64,000 nucleotides of DNA from JANNYA01 sp031422315 (GTDB lineage: Bacteria; Pseudomonadota; Gammaproteobacteria; Xanthomonadales; SZUA-5): contig JANOQN010000014.1 of the NCBI GenBank assembly GCA_031422315.1, positions 1 through 64,000 on the forward strand, written 5' to 3'. The notes beneath the pieces were generated by a model. That model saw nothing but the letters and a program-made list of their open reading frames with translations. It was not told where the DNA came from and made no database searches. Below are positions 26,833-35,072 of this stretch, piece after piece; positions within the stretch are counted from its first letter, which is position 1, and each line of letters starts with the position of its first letter. The position numbers and the translations under genes were made by a program.

Positions 26833-27327
26833 ATGCAAAAGATTATTGCTGTCTTGCTGTTACTTCAATCAAGCGCCGCATATGCAGTATTTGGGCCTCT
26901 CAGTTTTATTCCATCCCAACCTTCCAGTAGCGATCAAGTATCAATGCGATTGACGGTCGGAGTTTGTGACACTTTTCTGTCCGTCCCATCCAATTTCCTA
27001 AACCCTGAAATTGCTGTCATCGGGTCGACAATACGAGTTACGAAGATTGGTTTTTCTACTAATGACTTTGCCGCCTGTATTTTTCCTCCTACAACAGGAG
27101 AAATTCCTTTGCAGAGATTTCAGGCCGGCAGCTATCGCGTTGAACTATACCTTCGAGATGCTTTTGCACAAACCCAAGTACGCCTCGTTCAAACAGGTGC
27201 TTTAACGGTGACGCAGGGCGCTTTCGTGGTTGAACAAGTGCCCAGTCTCTCTTTATTCGCTGTTTTCTCCATGTTGCTGTTGATGTTGCTCAGCGCCCGT
27301 TTGATCCTAAACCCTAACCGAGGTTAG
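26833..27327 (+). CDS. Secreted protein with C-terminal IPTL-like sorting anchor
   Basis: A 164-residue protein with a signal peptide (MQKIIAVLLLLQSSAAYA). The middle (about 20-125) resembles a small beta-sandwich. The C-terminus VEQVPSLSLFAVFSMLLLML followed by a short basic tail (NPNRG) fits the IPTL-CTERM sorting signal (motif, hydrophobic helix, basic end). That signal is thought to be processed by an exosortase-like or rhombosortase-like enzyme in some Gram-negatives. No such enzyme is in this window. Its first residues are almost the same as those of the next gene, four bases downstream. Confidence 0.7.
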   Translation: MQKIIAVLLLLQSSAAYAVFGPLSFIPSQPSSSDQVSMRLTVGVCDTFLSVPSNFLNPEIAVIGSTIRVTKIGFSTNDFAACIFPPTTGEIPLQRFQAGSYRVELYLRDAFAQTQVRLVQTGALTVTQGAFVVEQVPSLSLFAVFSMLLLMLLSARLILNPNRG

Positions 27328-27331
27328 TCGT

Positions 27332-30271
27332 ATGCAAAAGACTATTGCTGTTTTGCTGTTGCTACATTGTGTAATCGCGTCAGCCGATGAAATACGAATT
27401 TCGAGCGCTACCGCAGCGCCCGGAGCGCAGGTTTCCATAGATGTAGTTCACGTGGGTGAAAGTACCCGCTCGGTTGAGCTGAGCGTGGTGTTCGACGACG
27501 CCAAGCTTGATTTACCGGTGGCTTCAGGTGTGATTCCTAATGCGGCTCAGAACGGTGCGATTTGCGTTCGGCAAACACGCAATCGCGTATTGATTGTTTC
27601 CTTGGCTATGCCGGTGACGGGCCAATCGGTGTTATGCCGTCTGCCATTCCAGGTTCTGCCAAGCGCTAGAGCTGGCGTTGCAAAAATCGAAGGAATCAAT
27701 ACACAGTGCTATTTTTCAACGGGGCTGATTAATCCTAATTGCTCGGTGCAAAATGGCAGTATCAGAGTGACGGGTAGCAATATTGCGCCGCCTATTGCAC
27801 TTACGCCTAACTTTCAATACTTATATTTCCTATTGTCAGCGCAACCGGGTGCGCCAACGGTTGATCAGCTTGCCGGTTTTAACTTTTCGAGTGGCCTACC
27901 TCGCCCAATGCAAGGCTTAAATGTTGAGTCACCATTGTTGGCAGGCGGTTTGCTTGCTACTCGGGCCAGGGGCGATTTTGCCAACTATTTGCGTGAAAAT
28001 CCTGAGCTACCGCGCGCGAAATTGGAACGTTATGCGCTGGTGCAGTACAGCCGAACTGCGGACTTGCAGCGTGCAAAAGCGGCACTGCTTGCGGATCCAT
28101 TTGTGCTTGCAGTCTATGAAGGCCAGCCTGACTTAGTTCCATCGGGCGGAAGTAATATCGCACCACCACCTGGGCCAGTAGGCTTTGGTAAGAACTTACA
28201 GAATCAATACCACCTCACGAGCTTAAACATGCCGGGTGCCTGGGCGATTGCCGGAGGTTGGAGTTTGCTCGGCTTTGCCGACAGCGGGCTGCACATTGAA
28301 AGCGCATATTTGAAGTCATTCACTGGCGCTGGGTCGGTCGGAGGAGCTCGGATTCCCGGAGGCAATTTTCTGCCGATCTATTCGGTTGACGACGGGGATT
28401 ATCCAGAAAGCTTCGATTTAAATGTTGATGAAGCTCAAAGAATTCCTGCGGTAGCTGGGAATGCGGCTGATGCGCTTGCGTGCGATGAATTGGACGGTCT
28501 GCCAGCCGACCAGTTTATGGTGCCCTCGCTTGCAGGCCATGGGACTAATGCTTCGGGTATCGCAGTTGCTAATGGTGCTGCAGGAAATGTTGAGGGTGTT
28601 TGTAAGAATTGTGGTGTTGGGATGCGGAAGATCGCGCGAGCTTCTTGCAGTACTTTCGGAGAAGTTTCTGTTAGGCCAACCATCAACCTTGACGCCATCC
28701 CAAGGGCTATTACAGCGTTCGCCGACACCGGCTCGCAAGTTATAAACCTGAGCTTCGGCGGCGATATTCAAACGCCTGCGATTGGTTTTTGCAGCGCCAA
28801 CCCGAACGAAGCGACTTGTTTAGCGCTGGAGTATGCGCGAGCAAGAGATGTGGTGGTTTCTGCCGCTTCGGGCAATAACCGTATTCGCATTCAATTCCCA
28901 GCGCGTGATGATCTGCCAATTGCCGTTGGTGGCACTGATTTGACCGGCGGCTTTTGGGATGAATCGCCCGGAACACCGCCACCTTTCTATGACAATTGCC
29001 CATTTGGTGATGGCGGCAGCATGTTTGGTAACGGCGGCGAATGTGGCTCAAACTTCACGGTGGTGAATGGGCAGCGCAAACAAGAGCTTGTGGCGCCCGC
29101 TCGAAACATTCGCGCGACTGTTTATCCGAACAAGAATTGGAATCCCGGAATCAGTTGTGGCGATAGCTTCGGTGGTGGTTCTGCAACCGATGGTGTTGGC
29201 ATTTGCACCGGCACTTCGATGTCTGCGCCGATTGTCACAGGACTTTATGGCCTTTTGCGCTCGATAAATCCTTTAATTCGCGCGGGTAACCCAGAAACGC
29301 CGGAGTTTGGCGTGCGTGACGTTGTTGTCGCGACCACCAACCGCACGCAACAGTCACTTCCGTGGAACAATCGCTTTGGGTACGGCACGCCAGATGCTGG
29401 TGCAGCTGCCGCAAAAGTCATTGGTACGGTGCGCGGCCAACTGGCTACCAATCGCGTGACGCCACTGTTTGCACTTTATAGTCCTGGCGCAACTGACTAC
29501 GCGGTCACGGCTACACCGCAAATTGCGATGGCGTTGATCTTCAACGGCGCAGCTGGCTATAGAACTGAGCCTGATCTATTTACGAGCTTTATTGGCGCTG
29601 ATAGCTATGTACCTAACTACCCAGAATTCCCTTCTTCTTTTGTTGGGCAATTTCTTCGCGCGCCGCGCGCCAGTGCGTACATTCTGACAACCGAGAATGC
29701 GCCGCGCACCGTGCAAAACCATGACGTAGTTCCACTGTATATTTTAGATCGCGGGCGAATTTGGCCAATTGGTTGTAACCCAGGCGCGGCCGGCTGCAAT
29801 ATCAACAATCGGGATTTCATTTTGCTCAGCTCAGTTGATCAGATGAATAATGCAGTTGCCGCAGGCTACAGCTATCGTGGCTATCAAGGCTTTTTGTACA
29901 AAACACAAGCACCCGGCACGCAAGCGCTTCATTTGAAGTGCAACACGAACGAAGACGACTGTGCTGTGTTTATAGAAAGCCAGCGTAGTCAATTTGAGAT
30001 TGATGGCTACACTTCAAACTTCCCAACTGCAAGTACTTCAATTTTGGGGTATGCCTATCCGTCAACCGACAGTGATTCAGATGGCTTAGTCGACGGCATG
30101 GAGCGTGTAATTGGCACCGATCCAAACGTGAGTGATTCTGATGATGATGGGTTAACCGACGTACAAGAGTTTCCGATGGTCGGCATTTCAAATAGCGACC
30201 CGTGCAACGCTATTCCTTCAACGTGTACTGCGCCTTCGGCAATACCACTGTTCGCGAACGGCTTCGAGTAA
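27332..30271 (+). CDS. Secreted subtilisin-like (S8) serine protease with cohesin-like N-domain and DGFE-type tail
   Basis: A 979-residue exported protease. Signal peptide MQKTIAVLLLLHCVIASA. A cohesin-like beta domain lies at about 20-150 (ISSATAAPGAQVSIDVV), then the S8 domain: Asp317 in GFADSGLH, His403 in GHGTNASG and Ser629 in GTSMSAP, the last in the usual S8 context. Near the C-terminus two Ca-binding thrombospondin type 3-like repeats occur (DSDSDGLVDGMER and DSDDDGLTDVQEF). The last residues are LFANGFE. It degrades proteins outside the cell; the substrate is unknown. It lies in one transcription direction with the IPTL-type gene. Confidence 0.88.
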   Translation: MQKTIAVLLLLHCVIASADEIRISSATAAPGAQVSIDVVHVGESTRSVELSVVFDDAKLDLPVASGVIPNAAQNGAICVRQTRNRVLIVSLAMPVTGQSVLCRLPFQVLPSARAGVAKIEGINTQCYFSTGLINPNCSVQNGSIRVTGSNIAPPIALTPNFQYLYFLLSAQPGAPTVDQLAGFNFSSGLPRPMQGLNVESPLLAGGLLATRARGDFANYLRENPELPRAKLERYALVQYSRTADLQRAKAALLADPFVLAVYEGQPDLVPSGGSNIAPPPGPVGFGKNLQNQYHLTSLNMPGAWAIAGGWSLLGFADSGLHIESAYLKSFTGAGSVGGARIPGGNFLPIYSVDDGDYPESFDLNVDEAQRIPAVAGNAADALACDELDGLPADQFMVPSLAGHGTNASGIAVANGAAGNVEGVCKNCGVGMRKIARASCSTFGEVSVRPTINLDAIPRAITAFADTGSQVINLSFGGDIQTPAIGFCSANPNEATCLALEYARARDVVVSAASGNNRIRIQFPARDDLPIAVGGTDLTGGFWDESPGTPPPFYDNCPFGDGGSMFGNGGECGSNFTVVNGQRKQELVAPARNIRATVYPNKNWNPGISCGDSFGGGSATDGVGICTGTSMSAPIVTGLYGLLRSINPLIRAGNPETPEFGVRDVVVATTNRTQQSLPWNNRFGYGTPDAGAAAAKVIGTVRGQLATNRVTPLFALYSPGATDYAVTATPQIAMALIFNGAAGYRTEPDLFTSFIGADSYVPNYPEFPSSFVGQFLRAPRASAYILTTENAPRTVQNHDVVPLYILDRGRIWPIGCNPGAAGCNINNRDFILLSSVDQMNNAVAAGYSYRGYQGFLYKTQAPGTQALHLKCNTNEDDCAVFIESQRSQFEIDGYTSNFPTASTSILGYAYPSTDSDSDGLVDGMERVIGTDPNVSDSDDDGLTDVQEFPMVGISNSDPCNAIPSTCTAPSAIPLFANGFE

Positions 30272-30281
30272 ACGATTCAAC

Positions 30282-30616
30282 GTTTAAACTAGGGTGCCAT
30301 TTAAACTGATGTGGAAACAGAAAATTTAAGCGTCACATCCAACGCCGACTTTAAATTGATGATCCCGCAGGGATCACAGAAGGTAGCCGGTGTGTCGAAG
30401 CGCAGCGTAGACCACCGGAACGTCGGCATATAGTGTGTTTCGACCCCGGCAGGGGTCGCAGATGCCCTGTGCGACCCCTGCCGGGGTCGATGTGACTTTC
30501 GCATGGTTTCCGGTGGTCTTCGCCGCTTCGCGGCTTCGACGCACCGGCTACCTTCTGCGATCCCTGCGGGATCGAAAACTGATCCCCAGATCAGTTTGAA
30601 TCGCGCCCTTTAAACT
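30282..30616. repeat. Large palindromic mobile-like element, family B copy 1
   Basis: A 335-base non-coding unit built from nested inverted repeats. The outer ends are related inverted copies: GTTTAAACTAGGGTGCCATT to the left and its imperfect complement ending at 30616. Inside, a 32-base arm at 30361-30392 pairs with 30542-30573 (one mismatch) and GACCACCGGAA at 30410 with its complement at 30508. At the centre a perfect 20-base pair of arms, 30441-30460 and 30470-30489, surrounds a 9-base loop. No ORF. It may form a long hairpin. A half copy lies at 30762-30912. Confidence 0.8.
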
Positions 30617-30761
30617 ATGAAGATAGCGGCACTCTCTTTGAGTGCTGCTATTGTTGATTCCCCACTATTTTTTCGAAGTTTCCTCATTCAACCTGCAGAA
30701 CGGGCATTTGGATATTCGCTTTGCAATTCAAACCCACTGGAATGAAATCGCCTTAGTATTT

Positions 30762-30912
30762 CGACCACTTGTGGGTCGCACAAATAATTTTCGGCACACC
30801 GTTTTTTGCGACCCACAAGGGGTCGATTCGGACTTAAACCCCGATTTCCGGTGATCTACGCCGCTACGCGGCTTCGATACACCGGCTACAATCTGTGATC
30901 CCTGCCGGGATC
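30762..30912. repeat. Half copy of the family B palindromic element
   Basis: The central hairpin (CGACCACTTGTGGGTCGCA against TGCGACCCACAAGGGGTCG) and the right half (TTTCCGGTGATC, then GCCGCTACGCGGCTTCGATA, then GATCCCTGCCGGGATC) correspond to copy 1 at about 80% by eye. The left outer arm is missing. The 30613-30760 and 30913-31031 stretches have no gene I can support. Confidence 0.7.
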
Positions 30913-31031
30913 AAAATCAGGTAAGTAGGACGCTTATCAGCAAGACAAACAGAAAAAGACAGCCGCTTTTTCTTAAGTTAATGGCAATGCTCCAAACACT
31001 ACGCTTTTCAAATCGAAACAAGCCTCGATCT

Positions 31032-32834
31032 TTAGCCCGGCCGATAAAGCAGCGGCGCTCCCGGCCCCAAATCAAAACCTAGCAGATACCAAACCAGCAA
31101 TAGTGCAGTCCACACCACGCCGAGCACCACAGAATAAGGCACCATGAGCGCGATAAGGCTGCCCAAGCCTGCATTGCTGCGGTATTTTTGATACACCGCT
31201 AGCACGATCAGCATGTAAGAGTTCAACGGCGTAACAATATTGACCACCGAATCACCGATGCGATAGGCGGCGGTGGTTAGCTCAGGGCTCATGCCAACGA
31301 TCATAAACATCGGAATAAAGATTGGCGCTAATACCCCGAATTTACTGAGCATGCCGCTCATGGCGAAATCACCAAACACCACGACGGCAACGAATAGCGT
31401 AATCAGCAGCGGAATCGGCAGCTTGGCTTCAAACAGTAGACTTCCGCCAGCGTAGGCCAGCATGCGATCCAAGCCGCTGTAGCCCAGCACGCCAACAAAT
31501 TGCGCCAAACAAAACAAGATCACCAGCACCGGCACAATGCTGCGAATACCGCTGGCAAGTGCGTCGGTTAAGTCAGCTTGGGTTTTCAGCTGTGCGGTGA
31601 TCCAGCCAAACACCATGCCGGGCAGTAAAAATATCAGCAAAATCATCGGCACAATGACTTGCGTCCAGCGCGGGCCGGGGCTTTCTGACAGGCGCGGCGC
31701 GCCTGTTGCTACGACGGTTAGCGGACTGGTGCTCAGCACTGCGGTGCCCTCCTCTAGCACCGCATCGGCTGGCAAAATCTGCACGGCTTGGGTAGTCAGT
31801 ACGCGCCCGTTCGGCAGCGTGGGTTTGCCGTTCCCATGCAAAGGCATGCCGGGCACTAATACCAGCGCGAGCAGCAGCGCGCCGACTGCGGCCATCGTAG
31901 CAAGCGAGGCAAACAGCGCACGCTTTTCAACCGCGCCGAGCGCCATGGTGTGCATGGCGGAGCTTTCGGTGCTTTGCAATGCCTCAGGCTGCAAGCGGCG
32001 CAGGCGTGGCTCGACGATCACATCGGTCACGAACCAACCAACCAGCGTGACAATTACTGCGGAGGCGATCTTGAAATAGTAGTTGTGCAAGATTGAAACG
32101 GCGTAGCTCGGCTCAATGACGCGCGCGGCATCCTGCGCAAAGCCGGTTAGCACGCCATCGGATCCGGTCGGAAAAATACCTCCGCCAAAGCCGCCCGCCA
32201 CCCCAACAAATGCAGCTGCTAGACCGGCCAGCGGATGGCGCCCCATTGCCAAATACAGCGCGGCAGCCAACGGCGGTAAAATGATATAGCCGGCGTCCGA
32301 TGCCACCGAAGCGTTCGCGCCCAGAAACACCACCACCGGCGTCAATAATTTGGCGGGCGTGCGCAGTGCTAACCAACGCATGAGCGCGCTAAAAAAGCCG
32401 AATTTTTCCGCCACGCCAATCCCAAGCATGGCCGCAAAGATCAGCGGCAGCGCAGGCATCATGGCGAAATTGCGCAGCAAGGATGAAAAGATCCAGTAGA
32501 TGCCGTCCACCGTCAGCAGCGACTGCGGTTTGAGCGGCTCGCCCTTCGCTTCCAATAGCACTTGCGGGCGGCCTGCGGCGTCCAGAACCGGCTGCAGAGC
32601 GGTACTGCCATCGGCTTGCAAAACTGAGGCGGTTTGCAGCACGGGCGCGACTGGCTGCACGCTCCAACCGGCCCAGCTGCCAAATGCCGATAGGCCAATG
32701 ACAATCGCAGCCAATAAAACAAACAGCAGCGCAGGCTCGGGTAGTTTGTTTCCTACCCACTCAATCCAATCGAGCACCCCCCGCTTAGGGTTTGACTGCG
32801 ATCCGGTTCCAGTGCCTGCTGTACTGTCTGTCAT
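31032..32834 (-). CDS. AbgT-family transporter
   Basis: A 600-residue inner-membrane protein with about 12-13 spans. The text GVLDWIEWVGNKLPEPALLF at the start, MLGIGVAEKFGFFSALMRWL, NASVASDAGYIILPPLAA and GDSVVNIVTPLNSYMLIVLA fit AbgT. That family includes p-aminobenzoyl-glutamate importers and sulfonamide-exporting pumps. The specific substrate is unknown. It is the last gene of an operon with hpf and an unknown membrane protein, 18 bases downstream of the latter. Confidence 0.93.
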   Translation of the reverse strand: MTDSTAGTGTGSQSNPKRGVLDWIEWVGNKLPEPALLFVLLAAIVIGLSAFGSWAGWSVQPVAPVLQTASVLQADGSTALQPVLDAAGRPQVLLEAKGEPLKPQSLLTVDGIYWIFSSLLRNFAMMPALPLIFAAMLGIGVAEKFGFFSALMRWLALRTPAKLLTPVVVFLGANASVASDAGYIILPPLAAALYLAMGRHPLAGLAAAFVGVAGGFGGGIFPTGSDGVLTGFAQDAARVIEPSYAVSILHNYYFKIASAVIVTLVGWFVTDVIVEPRLRRLQPEALQSTESSAMHTMALGAVEKRALFASLATMAAVGALLLALVLVPGMPLHGNGKPTLPNGRVLTTQAVQILPADAVLEEGTAVLSTSPLTVVATGAPRLSESPGPRWTQVIVPMILLIFLLPGMVFGWITAQLKTQADLTDALASGIRSIVPVLVILFCLAQFVGVLGYSGLDRMLAYAGGSLLFEAKLPIPLLITLFVAVVVFGDFAMSGMLSKFGVLAPIFIPMFMIVGMSPELTTAAYRIGDSVVNIVTPLNSYMLIVLAVYQKYRSNAGLGSLIALMVPYSVVLGVVWTALLLVWYLLGFDLGPGAPLLYRPG

Positions 32835-32852
32835 GAATAATCCGATGGTCGG

Positions 32853-33578
32853 TTAAGGCGTTGTTGCGCGTTCGGCTGACTGCGTTTGCAATTGCAGCTC
32901 AACCCGCGCACCCGGCATTTTTTTAGCGCTCAGCAAGATGATTTCGCCGCCTTTAATGTAGGTGTGCGACTCAGCATTGGCGCTCGCTGATTCTACCGAT
33001 TGCGAAAAGCCCGCCGCGGCAAAGCCATCCGCATAATGCGAAATCAGCGCGCGAAAATCCGCAATGCCCTGGTAGCTAACGCTTGCCGACTCACCCTGCT
33101 TTTGCCAGCTGGTTCGAATCAAACCAGGAAACCTGTCGAACGGTGCTAGTTCCTGGCCCGATACGTCTGAGGCTGGCGTGCTTTGCAAGATGCCTACACT
33201 AGCAGCTCCTACACCCGCAGCAATCGCTGGGGCTGCTGCGATCACTTCGCTGGCCTGCTGCTTGGCTTGTTCGAGCTTAGCGCGCGCGGCTTCTATTTGG
33301 GTATCCAGCTGTGGCACGCCTGCGCTGATTTGTTCGCTAACCCGGGCTTTAGCTTGCTCGATCGCCACTTTGGCCGCCTCGGTATTTAGCGCCGGCACGC
33401 TGGCGATCAAGGTTTGCCCTTGCCCAAATAGCCAACCAGCAACTGCCAACATAGCCCAGAGCGCCAACGCAAGCATCGTGGTCAGCACCAGCGCAATAAT
33501 GATCCAGGTTCTGCGCTTGACGCGCGCCAAAGCTGGCAAAATATTGGCCATTATGCTCGTAGCGAAAATATGGTTCAT
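32853..33578 (-). CDS. Unknown single-span membrane protein with coiled coil
   Basis: A 241-residue protein I do not recognise. One membrane span lies at about 25-50 (WIIIALVLTTMLALALWAML) and a coiled-coil-like, Ala/Glu/Gln-rich stretch at about 68-120. A C-terminal domain of about 100 residues (FPGLIRTSWQKQG to the end) is probably periplasmic and beta-rich. It starts with an ATG overlapping the hpf stop by four bases (ATGA), and the AbgT gene follows 18 bases after its stop. This position suggests a link to either neighbour, but no function can be assigned. Confidence 0.6.
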   Translation of the reverse strand: MNHIFATSIMANILPALARVKRRTWIIIALVLTTMLALALWAMLAVAGWLFGQGQTLIASVPALNTEAAKVAIEQAKARVSEQISAGVPQLDTQIEAARAKLEQAKQQASEVIAAAPAIAAGVGAASVGILQSTPASDVSGQELAPFDRFPGLIRTSWQKQGESASVSYQGIADFRALISHYADGFAAAGFSQSVESASANAESHTYIKGGEIILLSAKKMPGARVELQLQTQSAERATTP

Positions 33579-33943
33579 GACGGCACCATCCCGCTGGCAT
33601 CGATTTGACGAATAACTTCGTGCGTATGTCTAAGCGCTTGCAGATTGCGCGCCCGTGCTAGCCGACGTGTCAACGCACGTTTGGTTCGCTCGATTGCCCG
33701 ATCAATCGCCAAGTACAGATCCGCCTGCGTATCTTCAACCACTACGCTTGCATCACCTTGCGCTAAAGAAATCGTGCAGCGCTTGTCGGCACCGCCACGC
33801 GGGCCATTAACATCACTGAGCCGCACGTTGATCTTGGTTAAATCTCTGCCCGCCCAGCTCATTGCATAGGCCAACCTGCGCTGTGTGTGTTCACGCAGCG
33901 CATCTGTCAATGGAAAGCCGCGTGCTTGAATATCGATATGCAT
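33575..33943 (-). CDS. hpf: Ribosome hibernation-promoting factor-like protein (HPF/RaiA)
   Basis: A 122-residue protein of the short HPF/YfiA type: MHIDIQARGFPLTDALREHT, a middle strand ININVRLSD-like (KINVRLSDVNG), and the basic helix AIDRAIERTKRALTRRLAR. It binds the 30S decoding centre in stationary phase and helps inactive ribosomes form. In other proteobacteria hpf follows rpoN; here it heads an operon with a membrane protein and an AbgT transporter, divergent from an NhaR-like gene. That arrangement differs from the rpoN locus. Confidence 0.85.
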   Translation of the reverse strand: MHIDIQARGFPLTDALREHTQRRLAYAMSWAGRDLTKINVRLSDVNGPRGGADKRCTISLAQGDASVVVEDTQADLYLAIDRAIERTKRALTRRLARARNLQALRHTHEVIRQIDASGMVPS

Positions 33944-34073
33944 GACATTGCTCCTGTGAGTGGTCTACACAATTTAGGCAAAAGCTTTGCATCGAACAAG
34001 ATTAAACTATTTGCTTGAAGCATCGTTTTTTTCGATGTATTAACAAAACCCAAAATTTTAATCAGGAACCCAG
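33944..34073. promoter_or_regulatory. Divergent promoter region hpf / nhaR-like
   Basis: 130 bases between two divergent start codons. A short inverted repeat CATCG-7T-CGATG lies at 34021-34037, a possible operator for the LysR-type regulator, which usually controls the divergent gene. AGGA at 34062-34065 precedes the regulator start. Confidence 0.45.
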
Positions 34074-34961
34074 ATGGCATTAAATTACAAGCACCTGCGC
34101 TATTTTTGGATGATTGGTAAAACCGGCAGCATGGCTAAAGCCGCGCTGGCGCTAGCGCTGAGCCCGCAATCGATCAGCGGGCAAGTCAGCGAGCTTGAGC
34201 AAAGCCTTGGCATTAAGCTGCTTCGGCGTGCCGGTCGTAATTTGGAGCTTACCGATGCGGGCAAACGCACGCTGAGCTACGCTGAGGAAATCTTCAGCCT
34301 GGGCGATGAGCTACTCGGCGCGGTCGCTGCGCAAAGCCAAGAAAAAACGCTGCCGTTTAGAGTAGGCATTTCCGATTCCGTGCCCAAAACCGTGGCCTAT
34401 CAGATGCTGATGCCAGCGCTAACTTTGCCAGAGCAGTTGCGACTGATTTGCAGAGAAGGTCGGTTGCAGCTATTGCTTGCGGAGCTTTCAATCCACCGAC
34501 TTGATCTGATTATTGCGGATCAAGCAGTACCCGCAAACCTAAATGTGCGGTGCTTTAGCCACCTATTGGGTGAAAGCAAACTCAGTATTTTTGGCGCAAA
34601 GAGCCTTATTGCCAAACACTCTGCCGGTTTTCCACATAATCTTCAGGGTGCTCCCTTTTTACTTCCAGGTATTGATGCCGCAATGCGCGGCAAACTGAGC
34701 CAATGGTTTGAACGCGAAAAACTGCACCCTAGCATCCACGGTGAATTCGATGACAGCGCGCTTATGAAAGCCTTCGGTCAAGCAGGCGCCGGCTTTTTTG
34801 CCGCACCTAGCGCCAGCGCGAAAGAAATATGCAGTCAATATCAGTTGAAAGTCATTGGCGAAGTCGACGCGCTTAAGCTGCAAATTTTCGCCATCACTGC
34901 AGAGCGGCGCATTACCCACCCGGCAGTGATTGCGATTAAAGAGCGATCAAACTGGGGGTAG
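34074..34961 (+). CDS. nhaR: LysR-family transcriptional regulator, NhaR-like
   Basis: A 295-residue regulator. The N-terminal winged helix (LNYKHLRYFWMIGKTGSMAK, then SPQSISGQVSELEQSLGIKL) matches NhaR rather than other LysR proteins. The rest is the periplasmic-binding-like effector domain. E. coli NhaR senses Na and activates nhaA and osmC. Here the divergent operon is hpf-unknown-abgT, the likely target. ATG 34074 is preceded by AGGA. It is followed by a terminator-like hairpin. Confidence 0.85.
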   Translation: MALNYKHLRYFWMIGKTGSMAKAALALALSPQSISGQVSELEQSLGIKLLRRAGRNLELTDAGKRTLSYAEEIFSLGDELLGAVAAQSQEKTLPFRVGISDSVPKTVAYQMLMPALTLPEQLRLICREGRLQLLLAELSIHRLDLIIADQAVPANLNVRCFSHLLGESKLSIFGAKSLIAKHSAGFPHNLQGAPFLLPGIDAAMRGKLSQWFEREKLHPSIHGEFDDSALMKAFGQAGAGFFAAPSASAKEICSQYQLKVIGEVDALKLQIFAITAERRITHPAVIAIKERSNWG

Positions 34962-34974
34962 CGCGGTGAAAGCC

Positions 34975-34993
34975 CCGCAAAATTTGCGGTTTT
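34975..34993 (+). terminator. Rho-independent terminator-like hairpin after nhaR
   Basis: CCGCAAA-A-TTTGCGG at 34975-34989 can form a 7-base-pair stem and is followed by TTTT. Its place 13 bases after the stop codon of the nhaR-like gene fits a terminator, though the loop is minimal. Confidence 0.5.
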
Positions 34994-35072
34994 ACACGCG
35001 ATCTATGACGTCAGCCCAGTTTTGTGAGGATAAATTTCCTAAACTGCGTGCTCTTGGTTTTGAGATCGTGCA

